Source: Legionella sp. MW5194
Lineage (GTDB): Bacteria; Pseudomonadota; Gammaproteobacteria; Legionellales; Legionellaceae
Direction: 5' to 3'
Assembly: GCF_016864235.1 (NCBI RefSeq)
Contig: NZ_CP045732.1
Location: 1,488,001-1,552,000 of the forward strand
Length of the DNA stretch: 64,000 nt
The position numbers and the translations under genes were made by a program. The first letter of the stretch is position 1, and every line of letters begins with the position of its first letter. This document shows, piece by piece, positions 45,369 through 54,662 of the stretch. The notes beneath the pieces were generated by a model, which saw only the letters and a program-made list of their open reading frames with translations, was not told the DNA's origin and ran no database searches.

Positions 45369-46244
45369 ATGAACTATTTCCATAATAAAAAACTGGCCTT
45401 TTTTTTCATTATCCCGCAGTTGATTGTTACCCTGTTATTTTTTATTTGGCCTGCTTTAAGCGCCATCCTGCAATCGTTGTTTTTTAGCGATGCCTTTGGT
45501 TTGCACCGGCAATTTGCGCGCTTTAGGAATTTCAGTGATTTATGGGCGGATCCGGGGTATGGGAAAGCAGTACTGGTGACATTGTTGCTGGCGTTTTTTA
45601 TTACCCTGACGACCATGGCCTCCGGTTTATTGCTGGCAACGCTGGTGAATGGACGGCGTCGCAGTCAGGCGATTTATAAAACTTTAATCCTCTGGCCTTA
45701 TGCGGTTGCGCCGGCTGTGGCGGCGATTCTCTGGCGTTTTCTCTGCCAGCCAACCATCGGCTGGCTGGCCAGCTTATTTCGTAGCATCGGCTTTGATTTT
45801 AATTACCTCATCCATAGCCAACAGGCGCTGGCTGTGGTTATCCTGACTGCGAGCTGGCAACAGTTAAGCTACAACTTTTTATTCTTTTTTGCGGCCTTAA
45901 AGGCGATTCCGCCATCGCTCATCGATGCGGCCATCATGGATGGCGCTTCGACCTGGCAGCGTTTCTGGCAGGTTATTTTCCCCTTATTATCGCCAACGAC
46001 TTTTTTCCTGCTGATCATGAACCTGATTTATTCTTTTTTCGACACGTTTGGCATCATTGATGTCATGACCAGCGGCGGTCCGAATAATGGCACCACCACG
46101 CTGATTTACAAAGTGTATAAGGATGGTTTCGTGGGGATGGATCCCGGCAGCTCTTCGTCGCAATCCGTCATCCTCATGCTCCTGGTGGTTGCCTTAACCC
46201 TGCTGCAATTTCGTTATCTCGAAAAGAAGGTGCATTACGAATGA
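45369..46244 (+). CDS. ugpA: Glycerol-3-phosphate ABC transporter permease UgpA
   Basis: 291 residues from the ATG at 45369 (MNYFHNKKLAFF), close to the 295 of E. coli UgpA. It has six membrane segments and the EAA-type loop (FFAALKAIPPSLIDAAIMDGASTWQRFWQVIFPLL, about 175-210) that docks on UgpC. The C-terminus has the typical SSSSQSVILMLLVVALTLLQFRYLEKKVHYE end. It overlaps ugpE by four bases. The substrate is inferred from similarity to ugp permeases, but other polyol or sugar ABC permeases are close. Confidence 0.88.
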   Translation: MNYFHNKKLAFFFIIPQLIVTLLFFIWPALSAILQSLFFSDAFGLHRQFARFRNFSDLWADPGYGKAVLVTLLLAFFITLTTMASGLLLATLVNGRRRSQAIYKTLILWPYAVAPAVAAILWRFLCQPTIGWLASLFRSIGFDFNYLIHSQQALAVVILTASWQQLSYNFLFFFAALKAIPPSLIDAAIMDGASTWQRFWQVIFPLLSPTTFFLLIMNLIYSFFDTFGIIDVMTSGGPNNGTTTLIYKVYKDGFVGMDPGSSSSQSVILMLLVVALTLLQFRYLEKKVHYE

Positions 46245-47068
46245 CCCTATCGCGCCTGGTTTCCCATGGGTTCCTTTGCCTTTTCATTGCCGGCTTGTTT
46301 ATGCCGCTTTACCTGGCGCTGGTGGCCGCTAGTCATGATGGCAGCGCGATGATGCATGCGCCCTTGCCCTTGTTGCCTGGCGGGGCGTTATGGGACAACA
46401 TCAAAACCGTATTGACGGAGGGGATTGCGGCGACAGGAGGACAGCCGGTCTGGCACATGCTGCTTAATAGTTTAGTGATGGCAATCCTCATTGCCGTGGG
46501 CAAAATAACCCTGGCTCTGTTTTCAGCTTTTACTCTGGTTTATTTCGCCTTACCCGGAAAAAAACTGATGTTTGCCCTCATTTTCTCAACCATGATGCTG
46601 CCGGTTGAAGTCCGCATTGTGCCGACATTCCAGGTGATTGCATCATTCTCCTGGTTGAATACTTACGCGGGTTTAACGTTGCCGTTGATGGCTTCCGCAA
46701 CGGCGACTTTTTTATTCCGCCAATTTTTTAAAACCATTCCGGGCGAACTGGTGGATGCGGCCAAACTGGATGGGGCGGGGCCCTGGCGTTTCTTTAGAGA
46801 TATTTTACTCCCGCTCTCCCTGACACAAATTGCGGCCTTGTTTATTATTTTATTTGTCTATGGGTGGAATCAATACCTGTGGCCGCTGGTGATTACCAGC
46901 GACAGCAACAAGGCGACGATTGTCATGGGCATCCGGTCTTTGGCCGGCGTTGCTGATCAAATCCCGCAGTGGCATTATATTATGTCTGTCGCCCTGGTTG
47001 CGATGTTGCCGCCCTGTTTGGTGGTCGTGCTTATGCAACGATGGTTTGAGAAGGGGTTAATTCATTAA
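46241..47068 (+). CDS. ugpE: Glycerol-3-phosphate ABC transporter permease UgpE
   Basis: 275 residues with six membrane segments. The MalG-type EAA motif (IPGELVDAAKLDGAGPWRFFRDILLPLS, about 166-193) and the FFEKGLIH-like C-terminus (WFEKGLIH) match UgpE. The inner-membrane partner of UgpA. It overlaps ugpA by four and ugpC by one base. Confidence 0.9.
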   Translation: MTLSRLVSHGFLCLFIAGLFMPLYLALVAASHDGSAMMHAPLPLLPGGALWDNIKTVLTEGIAATGGQPVWHMLLNSLVMAILIAVGKITLALFSAFTLVYFALPGKKLMFALIFSTMMLPVEVRIVPTFQVIASFSWLNTYAGLTLPLMASATATFLFRQFFKTIPGELVDAAKLDGAGPWRFFRDILLPLSLTQIAALFIILFVYGWNQYLWPLVITSDSNKATIVMGIRSLAGVADQIPQWHYIMSVALVAMLPPCLVVVLMQRWFEKGLIH

Positions 47069-48159
47069 TGGCTACAGTGGAACTGGTGAATATCAGCAAA
47101 TACCATGGTCAACACCGAATTCTTGAGCAAATCAGCTTAAGCATTGAGCAGGGTGAATTTGTGGCGGTGGTAGGACCTTCTGGATGCGGTAAATCCACGT
47201 TACTGCGGTTAGTGGCGGGGCTTGATACGGTCACCTCCGGGAAAATTCTCATCGATAATCAATGCGTCAATGAAATTCCTCCTGCCAAACGCAACATGGC
47301 TATGGTTTTTCAAAGTTATGCCCTGTACCCGCACATGACCGTGTTTGATAACATGGCCTATGGCTTAAAAATGCGCGGCGTCCTCAAGCATGCGATTGAT
47401 TCGCGTGTAAAAGAGGTGGCGGCCATGTTGCAGCTTTCCGATTACTTAAAGCGACTGCCGCGGGAACTATCCGGCGGCCAAAAGCAGCGTGTCGCCATGG
47501 GACGGGCCATTGTTCGTTCGCCGTCTGTTTTTTTGTTTGATGAACCGCTGTCGAATCTTGATGCCAAATTGCGTACGGAAATGCGTCATGAGATTAAAAA
47601 ACTGCATCAGCAATTACAAACGACCTGCTTGTACGTGACTCATGATCAAACCGAGGCGATGACCATGGCGTCGAGAATACTGGTGTTAAATCAAGGCCGT
47701 ATTGAACAGATTGGCGCACCGCAGACACTGTATCAACAACCGGCCTCGCTCTTCGTTGCCGGGTTTACTGGACATTACCCAATTAACTTTTTATCAGGTA
47801 CTATTGATTTGTCATCCAGACAATTCATCAGCGCGACAGGCGTTTCGTTTTCCTTGCCTGAGCACCTGACTCCGGCGCAATGCGACGAAGAAGTCATCCT
47901 TGGAGTGAGGCCTGAAAACCTGGAAATGACAGTGGTTGACACGCCGGGAGCCATTCCTGTTCATATCGATTTTGTCGATAACATGGGCAGCGATAAACTG
48001 GTGCATACCCGAAGCCATTGCGGTCGTGCCCATTTTGCGGTGCGAACACGGGCTGATACCGAGATCTGTGAGGGGCGTACGGCGATAAGGCTGAATCTGA
48101 AACAGGCGCATTGGTTTGATAAAAACACAGGCAAGAGGCTGGGAGGGTGGAATGACTAA
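47068..48159 (+). CDS. ugpC: ABC transporter ATP-binding protein UgpC
   Basis: 363 residues: Walker A GPSGCGKST (around 36-44), Q-loop FQSYALYPHM, ABC signature LSGGQKQRVAMGRAI (around 134-148), Walker B FLFDEPLSNLD, H-loop THDQTEAMT. A C-terminal MalK-type regulatory domain starts near 240. It drives the UgpAE permease. No gene for the periplasmic binding protein UgpB lies in the operon. The next gene begins inside its last eight bases. Confidence 0.92.
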   Translation: MATVELVNISKYHGQHRILEQISLSIEQGEFVAVVGPSGCGKSTLLRLVAGLDTVTSGKILIDNQCVNEIPPAKRNMAMVFQSYALYPHMTVFDNMAYGLKMRGVLKHAIDSRVKEVAAMLQLSDYLKRLPRELSGGQKQRVAMGRAIVRSPSVFLFDEPLSNLDAKLRTEMRHEIKKLHQQLQTTCLYVTHDQTEAMTMASRILVLNQGRIEQIGAPQTLYQQPASLFVAGFTGHYPINFLSGTIDLSSRQFISATGVSFSLPEHLTPAQCDEEVILGVRPENLEMTVVDTPGAIPVHIDFVDNMGSDKLVHTRSHCGRAHFAVRTRADTEICEGRTAIRLNLKQAHWFDKNTGKRLGGWND

Positions 48160-49027
48160 AAACACGAAAGCACTGAGGGATGTCGATGCCCCTTTTTACA
48201 GTTACTGGCAAGCGCTTTATCTGTCTTTTTTCAGCCGCCGCTTGTACGTCGATGTCGGTAAGCGCTGGAAAGGTTATGGGATACTTTATCTTCTATTATT
48301 GATGTTCATTGTGACCCTTCCGTTCGCGTTGCGGGTAACCCTTGATTTTAATCGTTTTTTTGATTATCAGATTCTTGAACCCATGCAGAAACTGCCGAAG
48401 TTTTATGTGCAAAACGGCAAAGTGTCTCTCGATAAGCCCATGCCTTACCTGATTAAAAACAGCAGGGGCGATGTGGTGTCCATTATTGATACGACAGGAA
48501 CAATCACGCGCATCGATGATCGTTACCCGCACTTGTCCGTCCTGGTAACAGCCAATCAAATCATTTACCGCCTGCCTACGCCGCAATTCTTTTTTGCCTC
48601 GGCAAACCGGAAACAGGAAAGCCCGATTTATATTCAGGAACTGAGCAAAAGCATGAATGAAGTATTCAGCGGCGAAGAATTGAGCAAATCGTCAGGCATC
48701 GAAAAGCTGAAACTGTTGTCGGATGCCACCATTTATCCAACGATTGTACTGATGTTTACCGTCATTTACCTGGCTTTTTTCCTGGTGTTTGCGCTGATGG
48801 GTCAATTTGTCGCTAAACTGTTTATGAAATTTGCCATCACCTACAAACAATCCTGCCGACTACTCATTGTGGCTTCGACCCCACAAATCACAGTCCTGGT
48901 GATTTTCCTGACCATAAACCGGGTATTTTATGGTTTTGGTTTCTTTTTAATTGTCTTGTTTGCCGCGTACTTCAATTTTGCCGTCCTGTCGTTGAAACGT
49001 GAAAGCCAGAAGCTGGTGGTTTCGTGA
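48152..49027 (+). CDS. DUF1189 family membrane protein
   Basis: 291 residues from the ATG at 48152, with GGGAGGG close upstream and an eight-base overlap with ugpC; a TTG at 48116 is less likely. The pattern is one N-terminal membrane segment (YLLLLMFIVTLPFAL), a soluble middle part of about 140 residues, then three or four C-terminal segments, as in DUF1189. Conserved FYSYWQALYLSFFSRRLYVDV starts it. Function unknown. It is translationally linked to the ABC transporter and to the hydrolase that follows. Confidence 0.8.
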   Translation: MTKNTKALRDVDAPFYSYWQALYLSFFSRRLYVDVGKRWKGYGILYLLLLMFIVTLPFALRVTLDFNRFFDYQILEPMQKLPKFYVQNGKVSLDKPMPYLIKNSRGDVVSIIDTTGTITRIDDRYPHLSVLVTANQIIYRLPTPQFFFASANRKQESPIYIQELSKSMNEVFSGEELSKSSGIEKLKLLSDATIYPTIVLMFTVIYLAFFLVFALMGQFVAKLFMKFAITYKQSCRLLIVASTPQITVLVIFLTINRVFYGFGFFLIVLFAAYFNFAVLSLKRESQKLVVS

Positions 49028-49815
49028 AAGAACCTATTCACTTCGCCCATGGCAATGGCTTTCCTTCGCTTTGTTACAGTCAATTATTTAACGCGTTAAG
49101 TGACGATTTCGACTGCTTCTACATTGACAAAGTCGGGCACAATCCCGGGTACCCGGTGACTGAAAACTGGCCATTTCTGGTCGAGGAAGTGTTAGACAGC
49201 ATCAAACAACAAATCAATCAGCCGGTGATTGCGGTAGGGCATTCGCTTGGCGGCGTACTCAGCCTGTTGGCGGCTATACGGGAGCCTTCGCTTTTCAAGG
49301 CGGTGGTTATGCTTGATTCACCTCTGCTGGGACGCCTTAAGTCAAGCATGCTGCGTCTCGCCAAAGTGCTCGGGTTTATCGATCACATTACCCCGGCATT
49401 CAGAACCCGGGGCCGCAGGCGCAAATGGCCGACACAGGAACAGCTCTTGGCTTATCTTAAGGACAGGCCCCTGTTCAGAACATTCAGCAAGGCTTGTCTT
49501 CAGGATTACATTGATTATGGTCTTTACCGTGATGAAGAGGGCTATCATTTGGTATTTGACAGCCATATCGAATACCAGATTTATCGAACCATTCCTCATC
49601 ATCTCCATCAGTATGCCGGTCAATTAACAGTACCCACTGCGCTCATTTATGGCGCACAGAGTAATGTGGTGGATCGATTTGACGTTCGCTACATGAAAAC
49701 GCATTACCATATTGACTGTTTTAAAATGAGGGGAACCCATATGTTACCGATGGAAAGACCAAAATTAACCGCCAGGCAGGTTATTCAGGCGCTGGATGTT
49801 ATACTTAAAAAATGA
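49024..49815 (+). CDS. Alpha/beta hydrolase
   Basis: 263 residues, starting at a GTG that overlaps the DUF1189 gene by four bases. The fold is clear: HFAHGNGFPS oxyanion region, nucleophile elbow GHSLGG (around 74-79; Ser in the centre), then a catalytic His in RGTHMLPMER near the C-terminus; the acid is probably in the NVVDRFDVRY segment. Substrate unknown; esterases, thioesterases and lipases share the pattern. It ends the ugp-linked gene string. Confidence 0.85.
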   Translation: MKEPIHFAHGNGFPSLCYSQLFNALSDDFDCFYIDKVGHNPGYPVTENWPFLVEEVLDSIKQQINQPVIAVGHSLGGVLSLLAAIREPSLFKAVVMLDSPLLGRLKSSMLRLAKVLGFIDHITPAFRTRGRRRKWPTQEQLLAYLKDRPLFRTFSKACLQDYIDYGLYRDEEGYHLVFDSHIEYQIYRTIPHHLHQYAGQLTVPTALIYGAQSNVVDRFDVRYMKTHYHIDCFKMRGTHMLPMERPKLTARQVIQALDVILKK

Positions 49816-49866
49816 CGTGTAAAATATAAAATGTGGATTAAGGCTATTTATTAAAAGGAGAGAACT

Positions 49867-52347
49867 GTGCCGCATAGCTTGATTGTGTTTGCGCTGATTG
49901 GCGTATCGCTTTGGTTATTGTCCAGGCAGGCATCGATTGTCGTTTGGGCAATCAGTTATGCCATTCTGACGGGTTTGTACATTCAATATGGCACTCCGGG
50001 CCTGGTTTCTCAGGTACTCCTGTGCCTGTTGACTGCCACTTTTGTTTTGGCCTCGATTCGTCCTTTACGCCGCAATCTCCTGTCTCGTCGCTTATTTGCT
50101 CGAATCAGCAAGGAAATGCCGGTCATGTCGGCCACTGAACGCGAGGCACTCGAAGCGGGCACTATCACCTGGGAAGGGGATTTATTCAGCGGTGCACCTG
50201 ATTTTAACAAGTTGCTTAAAGCCCCAACCGTCAGTTTTACAGATGAAGAGCAGGCTTTCATGGATGGACCGCTTAACGAGCTCTGCCGCATGATTGACGA
50301 TTGGGACATTACCCACAATCGGGCGGACATGCCCCCTGACATGTGGCAATTTATCAAGGAGAAGGGCTTTTTCGGCATGATCATTCCCAAGGAGTACGGT
50401 GGGCTTGATTTTTCTGCCAGTGCTCAGGCTGCGATATTGTCGCGAATTTATGGCCGTTCAGTCACTGTGGCATCAACCATCTCGGTGCCTAACTCCCTAG
50501 GCCCTGCGGAATTGCTGCTTAAATACGGTACTAAAGAGCAAAAGGACTATTATCTTCCCCGTCTTGCTGATGGTCGTGAGATTCCCTGCTTTGCGTTGAC
50601 CGGACCCAATGCGGGTTCTGATGCCGCCTCCATGCCAGATAAAGGCATTGTCTGTCGGCAAACCGTGGATGGTCAGGAGGTGCTCGGGGTTCGTCTGACC
50701 TGGAATAAACGGTACATTACTTTATGTCCCATCGCCACCGTGATTGGTCTGGCATTCAGAATGTTCGATCCTGACAATCTGTTAGGGAAGGGAAGCGATG
50801 TAGGGATCAGTTGTGCCCTGATTCCCGCCAAAACCCCAGGAGTAATAAGAGGCCGCCGCCATTTCCCGCTCAATACCGCCTTTATGAACGGTCCTACCCA
50901 GGGTAAGGATGTTTTCATCCCCATGGATTACCTTATCGGGGGGGCTGCAATGGCCGGGAGCGGTTGGCGGATGTTGATGGAATGCTTAAGTGCAGGCCGT
51001 GCTATTTCCTTGCCTTCCAGCGGCTTGGGCGGATCGCAGGCTGCTGCTTTGGCTACCGGTGCCTATGCTCGCGTTCGTAAACAGTTTAATACGTCCATCG
51101 CCAATTTTGAGGGCATCGAAGAACCACTGGCTCGCATTGCTGCCAACGCTTACCTTATTGATGCCGCGTTAACCATGACGGCTGCCGCCATTGATCATGG
51201 CGCCAAGCCATCTGTCGCAGGTGCCATTCTTAAATACCATACCACTGAACGCGCCAGACGGGTTGCGCTCGATGCGATGGATATTCACGGCGGTAAGGGC
51301 ATTTGCCTGGGGCCCAATAATTACATGGGGCGCGGTTATCAAAGCGCTCCCATCGGTATTACCGTTGAGGGGGCCAATATTCTTACTCGAAGTCTGATTA
51401 TTTTTGGTCAGGGTGCTGTTCGCTGTCATCCCTACGTTTTCAAGGAAATTGAAAGCGTGCGGGAAAATAATCTGGCTCTTTTTGATAAAGCCTTTTGGGG
51501 GCATGGCGCGTTTATGCTGGCCAATTTCACCAAATCCGTGTTGTTTAATCTGACGGATGCCCATTTTACACGTGCACCGCGCAGCCGAGTCAAACGGTAT
51601 TATCAATTGATTCATCGCTACAGCAGCAATTTAGCCTTTGCTTCTGACTTTGCCATGACGGTCATTGGTGGTGAGCTTAAGCGCAAGGAAAAAATTTCTG
51701 CCCGTCTGGGCGATGTTTTAAGCTACCTTTATCTGGCGTCTGCCGTGCTTAAGCGTTTCCACGATGACCATGAACCCGAAGCCGATTTGCCGTTGGTGGA
51801 GTGGTGTTGCCAGCATTTGTTCCATGAGTGCGACTTAGCCCTGCAAGGCGTCATGACCAACATCAAGCCCCGTGCGGCACGGATAATATTGCGGGCAGTC
51901 ATCAATCCCTGGGGTGGTTTAAGGAAACAACCTTCTGATCGTCTGGGGCAACAACTGGCACGTCTGCTGACTAACCCCAATGAATCACGGGATCGTTTAA
52001 CGCGGCTTGTGTTTAAAGAAGCCACGGCCAATTGTCCAATTGGACGTCTTGAGGCGGCATTTCGCAAAATTTGCGCGGTTGAGCCTTTGGAGAAACGCGT
52101 TGCAGTGGCGGTAAAGGAGGGCACACTGCGTGCGCTAACCCTGCTTGAGCAGATTGATGAGGCTGAAAATGCCGGCATCCTGAGCAGCGAGCAGGCTGCC
52201 TTATTAAAAGAAGCGGAACTCGCCCGCCAGCACGTCATTGCTGTGGATGATTTCAGTCATGATGAATTAAGCCGTACCGCGCTACAGATTTCTGCGAAGG
52301 CAAAAAAGCATGAGCCGAGCAAAGACGATATCACGGAAAATATTTAA
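49867..52347 (+). CDS. fadE: Acyl-CoA dehydrogenase FadE
   Basis: 826 residues, the long FadE type (E. coli 814). Two or three N-terminal hydrophobic segments (about 3-65) anchor it to the inner membrane. The acyl-CoA dehydrogenase core follows, with PKEYGGLDFSASAQ, FALTGPNAGSDAASMPDKG and the C-terminal ACAD block with DIHGGKGICLGPNN. A FadE-specific C-terminal domain follows from about 520. It starts beta-oxidation of fatty acids. The start is GTG with AAAAGGAG upstream. A large hairpin follows the stop. Confidence 0.93.
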   Translation: MPHSLIVFALIGVSLWLLSRQASIVVWAISYAILTGLYIQYGTPGLVSQVLLCLLTATFVLASIRPLRRNLLSRRLFARISKEMPVMSATEREALEAGTITWEGDLFSGAPDFNKLLKAPTVSFTDEEQAFMDGPLNELCRMIDDWDITHNRADMPPDMWQFIKEKGFFGMIIPKEYGGLDFSASAQAAILSRIYGRSVTVASTISVPNSLGPAELLLKYGTKEQKDYYLPRLADGREIPCFALTGPNAGSDAASMPDKGIVCRQTVDGQEVLGVRLTWNKRYITLCPIATVIGLAFRMFDPDNLLGKGSDVGISCALIPAKTPGVIRGRRHFPLNTAFMNGPTQGKDVFIPMDYLIGGAAMAGSGWRMLMECLSAGRAISLPSSGLGGSQAAALATGAYARVRKQFNTSIANFEGIEEPLARIAANAYLIDAALTMTAAAIDHGAKPSVAGAILKYHTTERARRVALDAMDIHGGKGICLGPNNYMGRGYQSAPIGITVEGANILTRSLIIFGQGAVRCHPYVFKEIESVRENNLALFDKAFWGHGAFMLANFTKSVLFNLTDAHFTRAPRSRVKRYYQLIHRYSSNLAFASDFAMTVIGGELKRKEKISARLGDVLSYLYLASAVLKRFHDDHEPEADLPLVEWCCQHLFHECDLALQGVMTNIKPRAARIILRAVINPWGGLRKQPSDRLGQQLARLLTNPNESRDRLTRLVFKEATANCPIGRLEAAFRKICAVEPLEKRVAVAVKEGTLRALTLLEQIDEAENAGILSSEQAALLKEAELARQHVIAVDDFSHDELSRTALQISAKAKKHEPSKDDITENI

Positions 52348-52355
52348 GCCGGGAT

Positions 52356-52406
52356 GCCCGTCGGATTTTGCTGCTTCGCTATGCTGAGGCAGCAGAATCC
52401 CCGGGC
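52356..52406. repeat. Large GC-rich hairpin after fadE
   Basis: GGATTTTGCTGC (52363-52374) pairs with GCAGCAGAATCC (52389-52400) with one mismatch, enclosed by GCCCG (52356-52360) / CGGGC (52402-52406). The 51-base element starts eight bases after the fadE stop and has no T-run. It could be a terminator or a REP-like intergenic element; I see no second copy in the window. The rest of the gap up to 52632 holds nothing I recognise. Confidence 0.5.
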
Positions 52407-52632
52407 AAGCCACGCGGCTTGAAAACCGTGTTGACTACTTCACTCCGGCTGTGCTGTCGTGTTGCCAATCCGCCGGTATCCCTGCCCTAACGACATAGCC
52501 ATGCACAGGCCTTGTCCTGATGGAATTAACCAAACTGAAAAAATAACATGAAAAGTGGAGCGACATGCAATTGAGGGAAAGGAAAGCAATCCGGCATTCA
52601 GATGTCAGTAGCCAGTCGTCAGGAGTAGCGAG

Positions 52633-52896
52633 CTAAATTTCTTCCAATGCTTCATCCGGCATGGTGACATTTAACTCCAATACCGCACTGTCACCCATTC
52701 GTTCCAGATTGACACTGACTTTGTCACGAGTGACGGGAATGTATCTGGCAATCACTGCCAGAATTTCTTCCTGAAGTTTAGGCAAATAATCCGGGGTATT
52801 ACGCTGAGTCCGCTCATGAGAAATAATGATCTGCAAGCGTTCTTTTGCAACGGATGCGGTGCTCGTGCGTTTTCTTAAGTAGTTGAATATGCTCAT
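52633..52896 (-). CDS. minE: Cell division topological factor MinE
   Basis: 87 residues, the usual length. The N-terminal amphipathic, MinD-binding helix (MSIFNYLRKRTSTASVAKERLQIII) and the C-terminal dimerisation domain with PDYLPKLQEEILAVIARYI match MinE. It displaces MinD from the membrane, creating pole-to-pole oscillation. It overlaps minD by four bases. Confidence 0.95.
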   Translation of the reverse strand: MSIFNYLRKRTSTASVAKERLQIIISHERTQRNTPDYLPKLQEEILAVIARYIPVTRDKVSVNLERMGDSAVLELNVTMPDEALEEI

Positions 52897-53723
52897 GCTG
52901 GAACATCCTCCTTGTTTTTACCGAACAACCGGCGCAAAATGCCTTTACGCTCATTGCTGACAAAACGCATGGGCCTGCTTTCGCCCAGGAAACGAGCAAT
53001 CGCATCCTGATAGGCCAGGCCTGCGTCACTGGTTTCATCAAGAATCACAGGCGTACCTGTATTAGATGCTTTTAACACCGCTTTGGATTCGGGAATCACC
53101 CCAATCAGCGGGATAGCAAGAATTTCTTTAACGTCTTCCACAGATAACATTTCACCCTTTTCAACACGCTCCGGATCGTAGCGCGTCAGAAGTAAATGTT
53201 CCTGGACAGGGGCCTCATTATTGATTGCCCGTTTGGTTTTACTGGCCAAGATACCCAGAATACGATCGGAGTCACGAACGGATGAAACTTCCGGATTTGT
53301 CACAACAATGGCATGATCGGCGAAATGCATAGCCATCAGTGCCCCGGTTTCAATGCCGGCTGGCGAGTCACAAACAATGTACTCAAATTCCTTAGCCAAT
53401 TCATTGAGTATCTTCTCCACGCCTTCCACAGTTAAAGCGTCCTTATCGCGGGTTTGTGACGCAGGCAGGATGCAGAGGTCAGGGACTCGCTTATCCTTGA
53501 TTAAAGCCTGGTTAAGGCTGGCCTCGCCATTGATGACATTTATAAAATCATAAACGACACGCCGTTCGCATCCCATGATGATATCAAGATTTCGTAAACC
53601 AATATCAAAGTCAATGACAACGGTTTTGTGCCCGCGAAGAGCGAGTCCTGATGAAAAAGCCGCAGAAGTAGTGGTTTTTCCAACGCCGCCTTTACCTGAA
53701 GTCACAACGATTATCTTAGCCAA
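52893..53723 (-). CDS. minD: Septum site-determining ATPase MinD
   Basis: 276 residues with the deviant Walker A KGGVGKTT (around 10-17), a VIDFDIGLRNLD segment, DSPAGIE (switch II) and a C-terminal amphipathic membrane-targeting helix (KGILRRLFGKNKEDVP). It recruits MinC to the membrane away from mid-cell. minC is not upstream here: only 218 bases separate minD from the divergent panD gene and contain no ORF. Confidence 0.96.
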   Translation of the reverse strand: MAKIIVVTSGKGGVGKTTTSAAFSSGLALRGHKTVVIDFDIGLRNLDIIMGCERRVVYDFINVINGEASLNQALIKDKRVPDLCILPASQTRDKDALTVEGVEKILNELAKEFEYIVCDSPAGIETGALMAMHFADHAIVVTNPEVSSVRDSDRILGILASKTKRAINNEAPVQEHLLLTRYDPERVEKGEMLSVEDVKEILAIPLIGVIPESKAVLKASNTGTPVILDETSDAGLAYQDAIARFLGESRPMRFVSNERKGILRRLFGKNKEDVPA

Positions 53724-53941
53724 CTCGGAACCTTCCTGTTAAAAGACTTGTTAACACTTTGCGTTCCAGTTTACACGTTATTGAATGAACAGTTCAAGCT
53801 CAACGGCTTAAATCCGGCAATATATTTTTGACACTGTCAACAATAAAGTCATCTGATCCATGGGCTATTGTTTTTAACAGAAACTGCACCTAAAATCCGC
53901 ACACTTTTGGTTAATAAAAAACATTCATTTTAAGGGTCGTA

Positions 53942-54331
53942 ATGATGTATCGCAAAATGTTGAAATCGAAAATCCATCGTGCCCGCGTAACGCACGCGGA
54001 TCTGCATTACGAAGGCAGTATCACCATTTCACCGGAATTATTAAAAGCGGCTGATATTTTACCCTATGAAGCGGTGAATGTGTGGAATGTCACGGCCGGT
54101 ACGCGATTTGAAACCTATGCCATTACGGGTGAGGAGAATTCCACCGCCATTTGTGTGAATGGCGCTGCGGCACATCTGGTTACTCCTGGCGATTTGATCA
54201 TTATTGCCTCTTTCATTCAACTCAGTGAGGAGACGTGTGCGTCATTTAAACCGACGGTGGTGTTTGTCGATGAACATAACCGGTTTAGAGAAATTCGCCC
54301 GGAAACCTTGCCTGATTTGTGTGAAGCCTAA
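53942..54331 (+). CDS. panD: Aspartate 1-decarboxylase
   Basis: 129 residues of the pyruvoyl enzyme that makes beta-alanine for pantothenate. MLKSKIHRARVTHADLHYEGSITI contains the autocleavage Gly-Ser (about residues 25-26), and NGAAAHLVTPGDLIIIASF supplies the rest of the active site. The mature enzyme forms after self-processing. It starts with tandem ATGs. The gene is monocistronic and convergent with a small lipoprotein gene; a hairpin lies between. Confidence 0.95.
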   Translation: MMYRKMLKSKIHRARVTHADLHYEGSITISPELLKAADILPYEAVNVWNVTAGTRFETYAITGEENSTAICVNGAAAHLVTPGDLIIIASFIQLSEETCASFKPTVVFVDEHNRFREIRPETLPDLCEA

Positions 54332-54336
54332 GCAAC

Positions 54337-54358
54337 GATCCCTTCCACGGAAGGGATC
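54337..54358. terminator. Hairpin terminator between panD and the small lipoprotein gene
   Basis: GATCCCTTCC (54337-54346) pairs perfectly with GGAAGGGATC (54349-54358), five bases after the panD stop. The flanking T-runs are weak on both strands. Placed between two convergent genes, it probably serves as a bidirectional terminator. Confidence 0.65.
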
Positions 54359-54363
54359 CTTCA

Positions 54364-54504
54364 TTACCAACTGCTTGAGCCGCAGCAGCCATACGTTGAA
54401 ATATTGGGTTCGTTATAGGGATTGGCACAACAGCTGCGATACCCGCATCCGGACAGGCTGGTTGTTATTAAAGCAATCAAAGACACAAAAAGTATCTTCT
54501 TCAT
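54364..54504 (-). CDS. Small Cys-rich lipoprotein (46 residues)
   Basis: An open frame of 46 residues with ATG at 54504 preceded by AAGGAAG. It reads as a lipoprotein signal (MKKILFVSLIALITTS, lipobox LSGC, lipidated Cys20), followed by a 26-residue mature peptide with four more cysteines in two CC pairs (SCCANP and GCCGSSS). It converges with panD and ends at the shared hairpin. No family recognised. Coding support comes from the signal peptide, the lipobox and the ribosome binding site. Confidence 0.7.
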   Translation of the reverse strand: MKKILFVSLIALITTSLSGCGYRSCCANPYNEPNISTYGCCGSSSW

Positions 54505-54662
54505 AGCGGCTTCCTTGTCAATTGTGTATCTTAAGTATATGACCTGATTTTAAATAATACAAATTCCAGTTTTGTTTTGAATTCAAATGCTTGCGATAAA
54601 CACTTGCAGGACGAATTGGATAGGAGTAAAACTATCTTCCCCCGTAAAAAAAGGAATTCAAC

